This document shows positions 48,956 through 56,839 of a DNA stretch of 64,000 bases, in pieces. Positions within the stretch are counted from its first letter, which is position 1. Each line of letters starts with the position of its first letter. The notes beneath the pieces were generated by a model. It saw nothing but the letters and a program-made list of their open reading frames with translations, ran no database searches and was not told where the DNA came from. The stretch comes from Paucidesulfovibrio sp036541255 (GTDB taxonomy: Bacteria; Desulfobacterota; Desulfovibrionia; Desulfovibrionales; Desulfovibrionaceae): contig JAZHDD010000022.1 of assembly GCA_036541255.1 (NCBI GenBank), forward strand, positions 1 to 64,000, given 5' to 3'. A program made the position numbers and the translations under genes.

Positions 48956-50514
48956 AGATTCTCCTTATAGGCTCGGGCAAGGGCGCGGGGCAGTGCTGTG
49001 GCGATTTCGCCTGCCAGATTGCCGCGTCCGGGAAATTCCTCTGCCAGAACGCGGCCGGCAAGTCCGTGCCAATACACTGCAAGGCAGGCTGCATGCAAGG
49101 GGGAGAGTCCCCTTGCCAAAAGCGATCCCACCACGCCCGTCAACACGTCTCCTGAACCAGCCACGGCAAGGTTGGGTTCGGCAAAGGGGGAAAGGTGGGT
49201 GCGTCCAACAGGGTCGGCAACCACGGTGCATGCCCCTTTGAGCACGGTCACGGCCTGATGGCGTTTGGACAACAGCAGAGCGGCCGGAATGCGTTCCTGC
49301 TGTACCTTGAGGCTGGTGGTGCCCAAAAGCCGAGCCATTTCTCCCGGATGGGGCGTAAGCACGGAACCGGGAGGTAGTATGGACGGGCCGCTTTCCTCGC
49401 TGACGGGGCAGGCCGTGGCCAGATGGAAAAGCGCGTCCGCGTCGAAGACGCAAGGCAGGCTCAGGTTTCGGCAGAGTCCTTTGAGAAAATCCAGGGCTTC
49501 GAGGTTGCGTCCCAGGCCAGGCCCAACGGCCAGGGCATGAAAACTTCCAAGGCGGGGAGCCAGGGCGTTCAGACATTCCCAGTCCCAGCAGGAGCCCTTG
49601 CCCAGGGGCAGGGTCATAATCTCGGGACGGTCCGCCTTGATTTCCCGGGCCAATGCTCCGGGGCAGGCAACAGTCACAAGTCCGCATCCGGCGCGCAAAG
49701 CCCCCAGAGCGGCAAGGTGGGGCGCTCCGGTCAGCCCGGGGCTGCCGCCCAGAATCAACAGATGTCCAGCGCGACCTTTGTGCAGTTCCGGGGGCGGTGC
49801 AGGGATGCGTTCCATGATTTCGGCAGCAATACCGAAATGTTTTGGGGGAGTTGATTCGATGCATTGGCGCGGGATGCCGATGTCTCGACAAATCACTTCG
49901 CCGACATAGGGCGCGGCATGAGGCAGGACCAAGCCGAGTTTGATTGCGCCGAAGCTGACCGTGGCATCGGCGCGTATGGCTTCGGGTTGCGGTTTTCCGC
50001 TGCGTCCGTTCAGGCCGGAGGGGATGTCCAGGGCCAGGACAAAGGCATTTTGGGCCAGGCGATTGGTCTCGTTGACGAAGAAAAGGTAGTCGGGCTTGAG
50101 GTCGCCGGTGAAACCGGTGCCAAGCAGACCGTCCACAATGACATCGGGCTGCGGTTGTCGGGCCAATGCATTGCGGGTCAGATGCTGGAGCAGCACCCCG
50201 GTACGTTGGGCCAGACGCAGGTGGTAGGCTGCATGGCCTTTGTAGGCTTGCCGGGCCTTGGCGTGGAGAACGCGGACATTTGCGCCGTGGTCGTGCAGGT
50301 AGCGTGCGATCACAAAGGCGTCTCCGCCGTTGTTGCCGGGGCCGGCCAAGATCAGAACGCAATGTCCCGTCGATGGACCGTAGCATTCCCGCAACGCGGC
50401 CAGGGCCTCGCGCCCGGCATTCTCCATGAGGATTTCGCCGCGAATACCGATGCCTTCGATGGCGGCGCGGTCCCATAGGGCCATTTCCCTGGGAGTGGGC
50501 AGAGGTTCGAACAT
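48949..50514 (-). CDS. nnr: Bifunctional NAD(P)H-hydrate repair enzyme (epimerase and ADP/ATP-dependent dehydratase)
   Basis: Repairs hydrated NADH and NADPH. The 521-residue protein has an N-terminal YjeF epimerase domain (about residues 10-210: EILMENAGREALAALRE, LAGPGNNGGDAFVIARYLHD). A ribokinase-like dehydratase domain follows (about 235-515: LLILGGSPGLTGAPHLAALG, SVLTPHPGEMARLLG, NLAVAGSGDVLTGVVGSLLA). This matches the bacterial Nnr fusion. The start at 50514 has GAGGTGCCGCC upstream; the frame further upstream crosses into acpS. It is downstream of acpS by 34 bases. Confidence 0.93.
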   Translation of the reverse strand: MFEPLPTPREMALWDRAAIEGIGIRGEILMENAGREALAALRECYGPSTGHCVLILAGPGNNGGDAFVIARYLHDHGANVRVLHAKARQAYKGHAAYHLRLAQRTGVLLQHLTRNALARQPQPDVIVDGLLGTGFTGDLKPDYLFFVNETNRLAQNAFVLALDIPSGLNGRSGKPQPEAIRADATVSFGAIKLGLVLPHAAPYVGEVICRDIGIPRQCIESTPPKHFGIAAEIMERIPAPPPELHKGRAGHLLILGGSPGLTGAPHLAALGALRAGCGLVTVACPGALAREIKADRPEIMTLPLGKGSCWDWECLNALAPRLGSFHALAVGPGLGRNLEALDFLKGLCRNLSLPCVFDADALFHLATACPVSEESGPSILPPGSVLTPHPGEMARLLGTTSLKVQQERIPAALLLSKRHQAVTVLKGACTVVADPVGRTHLSPFAEPNLAVAGSGDVLTGVVGSLLARGLSPLHAACLAVYWHGLAGRVLAEEFPGRGNLAGEIATALPRALARAYKENLC

Positions 50515-50548
50515 GGCGGCACCTCGTGCGGGTTGGGGTTGGGCCGGT

Positions 50549-50926
50549 TCAGCCTTCGAGAACCACCACTGCGCCAGCCGTGTCGCGCGCATGGGTCAGG
50601 GAGACGTAGGTTGAGGTTACACCAAGGGCGGTGGCGACTTCAAGGGCGCGATCATGCAAATGCAGTTCGGGTTTTCCCGAAGCCAGATGCAGAATCTCCA
50701 CGTTATGCAAGGTCACGCCTTGGGCAAAGCCGGTTCCCAGCGCTTTGACCGCGGCCTCCTTGGCCGCGAACATGGCTGCAAGGTAAGGCGCGGGATCGCG
50801 GCGATCCTTGAGGCGTGTCATCTCGCGGCGAGTGAGAATCTTGCCGACGAAGCGCTCGCCGAAGCGTTCATAGGAGGCGCGAATGCGGTCCAGTTCAACA
50901 AGGTCAATACCGATACCCCGTACCAT
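50549..50926 (-). CDS. acpS: Holo-[acyl-carrier-protein] synthase
   Basis: Transfers 4'-phosphopantetheine from CoA to acyl carrier protein, activating fatty acid synthesis. The 125-residue protein has VRGIGIDLVELDRIR at the N-terminus and FAAKEAAVKALGTGF in the middle, the two conserved AcpS signatures with the metal-binding Asp and Glu. It follows pdxJ by five bases; the pdxJ-acpS pairing is widespread in proteobacteria. CoaD in this window makes the CoA precursor. Confidence 0.95.
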   Translation of the reverse strand: MVRGIGIDLVELDRIRASYERFGERFVGKILTRREMTRLKDRRDPAPYLAAMFAAKEAAVKALGTGFAQGVTLHNVEILHLASGKPELHLHDRALEVATALGVTSTYVSLTHARDTAGAVVVLEG

Positions 50927-50931
50927 GTCGG

Positions 50932-51657
50932 CTAGTCCGTAAAGGAGCCGACAATGGCGACCATGTCTCGCACTGCCGCGTCCAGTCCCGTAAAAATGGC
51001 TCGCGCCATGATCGAGTGGCCGATGGAGTATTCGCGAATGCCGGGGACGTCCGCAAAAGCTTCCACATTGGTGTAGTTCAGGCCGTGGCCCAGATTCACG
51101 AACAGCCCCAGGTCCTGGGCCAGTTCAATGCCGGAAAGCACTTTGCCCAGCTCCATCTGGCTTGTGGCATAATCTTTGGCATCGGCGTAATGGCCTGTAT
51201 GGATCTCAATGAATTCCGTGCCAGTAGCGCAGGCCGCTTCGATTTGTCTGGGGTCGGCGTCCACGAACAGACTGCTGCGGATGCCCTTTTCATGCAGGGG
51301 GGCGAGATAGTCGGCCAGTTCTTTTTCGCGGCCGATGCAGTTCAACCCACCTTCGGTGGTCAATTCCTGGCGTTTTTCCGGTACGAGGCAAACGGTTTCC
51401 GGGACCACCTCAAGGGCGATTTCCTGCATCTCCTCGGTGGCGGCCATTTCCAGGTTCAGGCGTGTATTCAAGGTTTCGCGCAGGACGCGCACGTCGCGGT
51501 CGCGGATATGGCGGCGATCTTCGCGCAGGTGGACAATGATGCCATGCGCTCCGGCCAGTTCGCAAAGGGCTGCTGCGGTCACGGGTTCCGGTTCGATACC
51601 CATGCGAGCGTTGCGCAGAGTGGCCACGTGGTCGATATTTACGCAGAGTACGGGCAT
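50932..51657 (-). CDS. pdxJ: Pyridoxine 5'-phosphate synthase
   Basis: Condenses 3-amino-2-oxopropyl phosphate with deoxyxylulose 5-phosphate in the DXP-dependent route to vitamin B6. The 241-residue barrel has LCVNIDHVATLRNAR at the N-terminus, GIIVHLREDRRHIRDRDVR, SLFVDADPRQIEAA and VNLGHGLNYTNVEAFA, and ends near IGHSIMARAIFTGLDAAVR. The start at 51657 has AGGAGG upstream. It is the first gene of the seven-gene minus-strand run and is divergent from ugd over 193 bases. Confidence 0.95.
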   Translation of the reverse strand: MPVLCVNIDHVATLRNARMGIEPEPVTAAALCELAGAHGIIVHLREDRRHIRDRDVRVLRETLNTRLNLEMAATEEMQEIALEVVPETVCLVPEKRQELTTEGGLNCIGREKELADYLAPLHEKGIRSSLFVDADPRQIEAACATGTEFIEIHTGHYADAKDYATSQMELGKVLSGIELAQDLGLFVNLGHGLNYTNVEAFADVPGIREYSIGHSIMARAIFTGLDAAVRDMVAIVGSFTD

Positions 51658-51850
51658 TGTGGTCCTCCTGGTGTTTGGGAGGGAAATTCCTACGCCCCTT
51701 CGCCGGGGTTGGCAAGAAGCGGAGTCTGCGAAAAGGCAGGCCGCTGGGAGTGCGTTCAAAACCATTCTTTCTTGACTTTTGCGTCAAAGCGTATTTTGCC
51801 TATGCGCACAAATCAATGAACACCACTCAACACTTGGAGACGCTTTTTCT

Positions 51851-53191
51851 ATGAACGTCTGTATCGTGGGTACCGGATATGTCGGTTTGGTCACGGCCGC
51901 CTGCTTCGCGGAGATGGGTAATGATATCGTCTGTGTGGACGTGAATCCCAAGATCGTGGAAACGCTTCGGGCCGGGAAGGTCCACATCTTCGAGCCCGGC
52001 CTCGAGGAGCTGGTGCGGCGAAATGTGGCCGAAGGGCGGCTGTCCTTTACCACCAGTCTTGAAGAAGGATTGGAGAATGCTCTTTTCGTCTTCATTACCG
52101 TGGGCACGCCGTCGCGTGAAGATGGTTCCTGCGATTTGTGCTATGTGGACGCGGTTGCCGCCGAGATTGGCCGGGCCATGCGCGACTATAAGATCGTGGT
52201 GGACAAATCCACCGTGCCCGTGGGCACGGCTGATCGTGTGCGCGGATTGATCAAAGCCGAGTTGGACAAGCGTGGTGTGGACCTGGAATTCGACGTGGTT
52301 TCCAATCCCGAGTTCCTCAAAGAAGGGGACGCGGTCACAGATTTCATGAAGCCCGACAGGGTCATCGTGGGAACCGAAAATGTGCGCACAGCGGAATTGC
52401 TCAAGGCGCTTTACGCCCCCTTTGCCCGCTCCCGCGAAAAGCTTGTGGTCATGAAGGTGCGCAGTGCGGAGATGACCAAATATGCGGCCAATTGCATGTT
52501 GGCTACCAAGATCAGCTTCATCAACGAAATGGCGGGAATTTGCGAGCGTGTGGGGGCCGACGTGAGCGAGGTGCGCCTGGGAATCGGTTCGGACCATCGC
52601 ATCGGCTATCATTTTATCTATCCCGGCGTGGGCTACGGCGGATCCTGTTTTCCCAAGGATGTCAAGGCGCTCATCGATACGGCCAGGGAAAACGGTTACG
52701 AACCTCGCTTGATCGCTTCCGTGGATGAGGTCAATAACAATCAGAAACTGGTTCTTGCTGCCAAGGTCGAAAGCTATTTCGAATCCCAGGGTGGGGTGCA
52801 GGGCAAGACACTGGCTCTTTGGGGTATCGCCTTCAAGGCCAATACCGATGACATTCGTGAAGCTCCGGCGCTGGAACTCATCCGAGTGCTGACGGCCAAG
52901 GGTATGCACGTACGCGCGTATGACCCTGTTGCCGGAGCGCGCGGTCGTGAGGTCCTGGCGGATAATCCTTTGGTGGAAATTGTGGAAAGTCAATACCAGG
53001 CATTGGACGGGGCTGACGCCTTGGCTGTGGTCACGGATTGGAATCAGTTCCGCAATCCCGATTTTGAGCGCATCAAGAAAGCGCTGACTGCGCCGCTGCT
53101 TTTCGACGGTCGTAATCTTTATGATCCGTCTTTCATGGCGCAGTGTGGGTTTGCATATTTCAGCATCGGCAGACAGCCTGTGCAGGGTTGA
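51851..53191 (+). CDS. ugd: UDP-glucose 6-dehydrogenase
   Basis: Oxidises UDP-glucose to UDP-glucuronate in two NAD-dependent steps for polysaccharide synthesis. The 446-residue protein has the NAD motif VCIVGTGYVGLVTAACFAEM, SNPEFLKEGDAV, GVGYGGSCFPKDVKALI with the catalytic Cys, and C-terminal WGIAFKANTDDIREAPAL. The start at 51851 is the family N-terminus; a longer upstream frame lacks support. CTTGGAGACG lies nearby, but the exact ribosome site is weak. No other sugar genes adjoin it. Confidence 0.94.
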   Translation: MNVCIVGTGYVGLVTAACFAEMGNDIVCVDVNPKIVETLRAGKVHIFEPGLEELVRRNVAEGRLSFTTSLEEGLENALFVFITVGTPSREDGSCDLCYVDAVAAEIGRAMRDYKIVVDKSTVPVGTADRVRGLIKAELDKRGVDLEFDVVSNPEFLKEGDAVTDFMKPDRVIVGTENVRTAELLKALYAPFARSREKLVVMKVRSAEMTKYAANCMLATKISFINEMAGICERVGADVSEVRLGIGSDHRIGYHFIYPGVGYGGSCFPKDVKALIDTARENGYEPRLIASVDEVNNNQKLVLAAKVESYFESQGGVQGKTLALWGIAFKANTDDIREAPALELIRVLTAKGMHVRAYDPVAGARGREVLADNPLVEIVESQYQALDGADALAVVTDWNQFRNPDFERIKKALTAPLLFDGRNLYDPSFMAQCGFAYFSIGRQPVQG

Positions 53192-53197
53192 GCACCG

Positions 53198-53253
53198 GCC
53201 TGCAAGGAAAGAAAAAGCCCCGCTAAGGCGGGGCTTTTTCTTTCCTTGCAGGC
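53198..53253. terminator. Very long perfect inverted-repeat terminator
   Basis: The 26-base arms (53198-53223 and 53228-53253) are perfectly complementary around TAAG, with a GC core next to an A/T-rich section. It separates the convergent ugd and the small 53259 gene. In both directions the core hairpin CCCCGC/GCGGGG is followed by a T-rich run. This suits a bidirectional terminator. Confidence 0.85.
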
Positions 53254-53258
53254 GCTCT

Positions 53259-53483
53259 TTATTTCATAGCCGGCCCGCGTCTGCAGGAACGCATTTGGAG
53301 TTCAAGCAAAATCAATCGTTCGAATTCCGGGCTGTATTCCAAGCCTTCAGGAGCAGCATCGGCATGAGTCATGCGGGCCAGTTGTTGCGTCTCTTCCCAG
53401 AAGTCCAGCAACTCGTCGTCGGCGAGGGTTTTAATTTGTTCCTCAAAAGAAACGTCGTCGGCTGGTAAAATGTATCTTGCCAT
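53259..53483 (-). CDS. Small protein of unknown function
   Basis: The 74-residue protein begins MARYILPADDVSFEEQIKTL and is mostly helical and acidic, with a C-terminal basic SCRRGPAMK. It has one Cys and no signal peptide. The ribosome site GAGGAATC lies just before the ATG. It is a real gene candidate because it has an ideal site, its own terminator and a codon pattern like its neighbours. No family is recognised. Confidence 0.65.
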   Translation of the reverse strand: MARYILPADDVSFEEQIKTLADDELLDFWEETQQLARMTHADAAPEGLEYSPEFERLILLELQMRSCRRGPAMK

Positions 53484-53700
53484 GATTCCTCATCTTTTTG
53501 TCGGAGAAGAGTCCTCCTCCCACTGAAATTTCGCGCACCGTAGACGTTTTGCCGATTGTCGTCAATTTCATGCAACCTGCCGCAACTCTGCATTCTTACT
53601 TGGGTTGTAAATGGTTTGTTTTCGCATTATGGACACTTACGGTTCATAGGTATTATTTCGTTTGTTGTACCTTTGTCTGGCCCCATGGAAAGAGGTGAAT
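53484..53700. other. Divergent gap between the small protein and the chemoreceptor
   Basis: The 217 bases must hold promoters in both directions. The best plus-strand match, TTGTAA with 17 bases to TATGGA, is weak, and no sigma-28 or sigma-54 consensus is convincing. No RNA structure or riboswitch motif was found. Confidence 0.35.
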
Positions 53701-56175
53701 ATGTCCCAGGGTGTCTTTCCCTTCCATTTTAGCAATATGGGCATTACGGCGCGGCTCGTGGCAGGCAGTTTGGTTTTTTTTCTGCCCATCGCCTTGCTCG
53801 TCTATTTCGTGATTGGCGGCATCAACACCAATATTGCCATGGGGCGTCTGGAAATGTGCGGAAATGCCTATATTCAGCCTTTGTCCGCCCTGATGCAACA
53901 GCTCAGCGAACATGAGCGATTGGTGGTGCTCCATTCGACCGGGGGAGCGAGTGAAGGACGCATTCGGGCTCTTGAGGTTGGCATGGACGCCCAGTTTTCA
54001 CACTTGGCGGCGCTGGAATCCGAATTCGGGACGGCCCTGGAAATTGATCTTGCCGGGTTGAAACGTCGTGGACGTCAGCGTTTGGCGCGTGTGGAACTGG
54101 AAAAACGCTGGCGAGAACTCAAAAACTGGAAGAACATTTCCAGTGATGTTGAGTTAGGTAAACATTCAGCATTATTGAATGACTTTCTTGAGCTGATCCA
54201 GCATGTCGGAGCGACATCCAACTTGGGGCTGGATCCGGATCAGGATTCCGCAGCCCTGGCGGAAATGGTCTTGGTGCTTTTGCCTCAGGCGCAAGCGCAG
54301 GTCTCTGAAGTTCTTGCAGATTATGACTCCATGTTGGAAAATGGCGAGATGACCGAACCGGCGCGCCAGCGTTTTCTTTTGCTCGGTTCCGAACTCCGTC
54401 GTATCGGTTACACCGATGTGCTTGCGGCAGGGCGTACCGCGCTTGAGGAGGACGAATTTTATTACGGGAACAGCCCCAGTCTTCAAGAAAAATTGCAACC
54501 TTTGCTGCGGCGTTACGAAGCTCAAGCCCGAGATTTTTTTGAGTTTGTGAACATGCTTGCTGATCCGGCTCGTTGGGTGCTTGTGCGTTCGCCATTGTTC
54601 CGACAATCCGCCCTGCAGTTGCGGAGGACAGCCCGAGAGCTTTCCGAGCTGGCTTCAAGTGAGCTTGATGTCCTGCTTGGACACCGCCTTGCTCACTATG
54701 AGTCAATGCGTCTCATTATTTTAGGGAGCAGCGGGGCCGCAATGCTGGTGGCTTTTGCCATCTTTTTTCTGATCGGTCGCAGCGTGGTCCGTCCGATCGG
54801 CATGATTCGGAGGTTTACGCGCAAAATTGCTACCGAAGACTTCGGGGCCGTGTTGGATGCTCGTTTTTCCGGCGAGTTGCAGGAGTTGGCCCAGGATATT
54901 GAAGCCATGCTCGCAACATTGAAGCGGTTTGGCTTTGCCAAGGGGCTTCTGGACGGCATGACCTCTCCCTGTTTTGTGGTGGATCGCGAATATTGTCTGA
55001 CCTTCGTCAACAAACCCATGCTCGATTTGCTGGAACGCCCAGGTGATCCGACAGAATATTACGGCAATTCCGTACGGGAATTCTTTTATTCCAATGTTGA
55101 GGGGGAAGTGTTGGCCGAACGGGTGCAAACCGAGAAGGTTTCTCTAACCAACCAGGAGCGGGAGTTGCGCACGGATAAGGGCAATCGGCGTTTCGTGCAT
55201 ATGGATGCGGCCCCTCTATATGACCTGGAAGGCAAGCTTATGGGCTCCTTCACCCTTGTGTCGGACTTGACCAGTGTAAAAGAAAATGAGGAGCGGGTTA
55301 GGCTTCAATACACAACTCTTTCCGAGGTAGCGCTTCGCGCCGAGCGCATTGCTGATGAAGTGAACATGGCTGCGTCCCGTCTGACCGAGCAAGTCGCCGA
55401 AGTAACGCATGGCGCAGAGGATCAGAAATTACGTACCACGGAAACCGTGACTGCTATGGAGGAGATGAACGCGTCCGTGAGTGAAGTGGCAAAAAATGCC
55501 GCGAATGCCGCAGAAGACGCTCGCGCCGCCATTGAAAAGGCCAGCCTGGGCGAACGAAGCGTGGACGATCTCATCCACACCATCCAGGATGTCCAGGCAC
55601 ACACCCAGACATTACGGGATGCAATGCGCTCCCTGGATGAGCAGGCTGGCGGCATCGACGCCATCATGGGAGTCATTGAAGACATAGCGGACCAGACCAA
55701 TCTGCTGGCTTTGAACGCGGCCATTGAGGCCGCTCGGGCCGGAGAAGCCGGACGTGGCTTCGCTGTTGTCGCGGATGAAGTGCGCAAGCTGGCAGAGAAG
55801 ACGATGGCCGCCACCAAGGAAGTGGGACAGTCCATTGCTAATATTCAAAAGGGCACGGAACGTTCCGTGTTGGCAACGAAGTCCGCTGCGGAAGCTGTAG
55901 AGTCCTCCACGACGCAAGCGCAGAGCGCCGGGAGTGCCTTGCGGGAAATTGTTCAGGTTATTGAGGGGAATTCCGAACAGATCCGGGCTATTGCCGCTGC
56001 TGCTGAACAGCAGAGCGTTACGACCGAAGAAATCGGTCGTTCCGTGTCAGGGATCGAGGGCGTTTGCGATCAAACCGTACTCCACGTCCTGCAATCCCGG
56101 CAAGCCATTGACACTCTGGCTCGACTTTCCGAAGAGTTGAGACAAGTGATTCGAGGCATGCACGAGCAGGAGTGA
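53701..56175 (+). CDS. Methyl-accepting chemotaxis protein with PAS domain
   Basis: The 824-residue inner-membrane receptor has TM1 at about residues 17-40 and TM2 at about 338-360, enclosing a roughly 300-residue, mostly helical periplasmic sensor. HAMP (about 361-410), a PAS domain (about 412-530, SPCFVVDREYCLTFVNKPML) and the MCP signalling domain follow. The hairpin tip in the signalling domain reads IADQTNLLALNAAIEAARAG. Two sensor regions suggest both an external and an internal or redox signal. It starts at 53701 with AAAGAGGTG upstream. cheW lies 88 bases downstream, probably working with it. The ligand is unknown. Confidence 0.93.
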   Translation: MSQGVFPFHFSNMGITARLVAGSLVFFLPIALLVYFVIGGINTNIAMGRLEMCGNAYIQPLSALMQQLSEHERLVVLHSTGGASEGRIRALEVGMDAQFSHLAALESEFGTALEIDLAGLKRRGRQRLARVELEKRWRELKNWKNISSDVELGKHSALLNDFLELIQHVGATSNLGLDPDQDSAALAEMVLVLLPQAQAQVSEVLADYDSMLENGEMTEPARQRFLLLGSELRRIGYTDVLAAGRTALEEDEFYYGNSPSLQEKLQPLLRRYEAQARDFFEFVNMLADPARWVLVRSPLFRQSALQLRRTARELSELASSELDVLLGHRLAHYESMRLIILGSSGAAMLVAFAIFFLIGRSVVRPIGMIRRFTRKIATEDFGAVLDARFSGELQELAQDIEAMLATLKRFGFAKGLLDGMTSPCFVVDREYCLTFVNKPMLDLLERPGDPTEYYGNSVREFFYSNVEGEVLAERVQTEKVSLTNQERELRTDKGNRRFVHMDAAPLYDLEGKLMGSFTLVSDLTSVKENEERVRLQYTTLSEVALRAERIADEVNMAASRLTEQVAEVTHGAEDQKLRTTETVTAMEEMNASVSEVAKNAANAAEDARAAIEKASLGERSVDDLIHTIQDVQAHTQTLRDAMRSLDEQAGGIDAIMGVIEDIADQTNLLALNAAIEAARAGEAGRGFAVVADEVRKLAEKTMAATKEVGQSIANIQKGTERSVLATKSAAEAVESSTTQAQSAGSALREIVQVIEGNSEQIRAIAAAAEQQSVTTEEIGRSVSGIEGVCDQTVLHVLQSRQAIDTLARLSEELRQVIRGMHEQE

Positions 56176-56263
56176 ACGCGGTTGACAAATACACGGCATA
56201 TTGCCATTGAGTTTCAGGGAATACGGCCCGTTTTTGAACAGACTCCCTAAGGATGCGCACGGT

Positions 56264-56743
56264 ATGGAAGAATCCCAGGTACGCCAGGATGATGAACTGA
56301 TCCAACTGGTGACGTTCCGTATCGGCTCGGAGGAGTTCGGTGTGGACATCCTGGCGGTGCAGGAAATCATCCGCACAATGACCATTACCAGGGTTCCCAA
56401 AGCCCCTGATTTTGTTGAAGGTGTTGTCAATCTTCGCGGGAAGGTCATTCCCATCGTGGATTTGCGTCGCCGTTTCGGCATGCCGCAGCGATCCCATGAC
56501 AAGAATACACGCATTATTGTGATCGAAACCGGCAGCATCATTGTCGGATTCATGGTTGATTCGGTTTCTGAGGTCTTGCGCTTGCCTGCCAGTACAATAG
56601 AAGCCCCGCCTGCCGTTATTTCCGGCCTTGAATCCGACTATATTGATGGCGTCGGCAAGCTGGATGATCGTTTGTTGATCATGCTTGATCTGGACCGACT
56701 TTTGTCTGGTCAGGAAAAGGAAGCCCTGAACAAGGTGGGCTGA
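56264..56743 (+). CDS. cheW: Chemotaxis coupling protein CheW
   Basis: Adaptor that joins chemoreceptors to the CheA kinase. The 159-residue protein has the CheW domain: LIQLVTFRIGSEEFGVDILA, VQEIIRTMTITRVPKAPDFV, EGVVNLRGKVIPIVDLRRRF and GVGKLDDRLLIMLDLDRLL. The ATG at 56264 has AAGGA ten bases upstream. A TTGACA lies just after the MCP stop, so cheW may have its own promoter as well, but no convincing -10 is paired with it. The pair with the MCP suggests a dedicated signalling unit. Confidence 0.94.
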   Translation: MEESQVRQDDELIQLVTFRIGSEEFGVDILAVQEIIRTMTITRVPKAPDFVEGVVNLRGKVIPIVDLRRRFGMPQRSHDKNTRIIVIETGSIIVGFMVDSVSEVLRLPASTIEAPPAVISGLESDYIDGVGKLDDRLLIMLDLDRLLSGQEKEALNKVG

Positions 56744-56839
56744 ACCGCCGCTGGCGGAAATCATACCGGTCTTATGCCTGCGGAGGCCAAGAACGGCTTC
56801 TTCCGTAAACGGCATTGCAGCCCTCCTTTCCAAACTATT

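Noticed and set aside
51771..51806. Promoter and TTGAC-N6-GTCAA repeat upstream of ugd
   Set aside because: The spacing to TATTTT is only 14 bases and the other -10 candidates are too far; the short repeat may be chance.
53484..53700. Cyclic di-GMP or similar riboswitch upstream of the chemoreceptor
   Set aside because: I looked for the conserved core of such motifs in the leader and did not find it.
56176..56263. Promoter for cheW built on the TTGACA after the MCP stop
   Set aside because: The -35 match is perfect, but no acceptable -10 lies 16-18 bases downstream (CATTGA is poor), and cotranscription with the MCP is enough.
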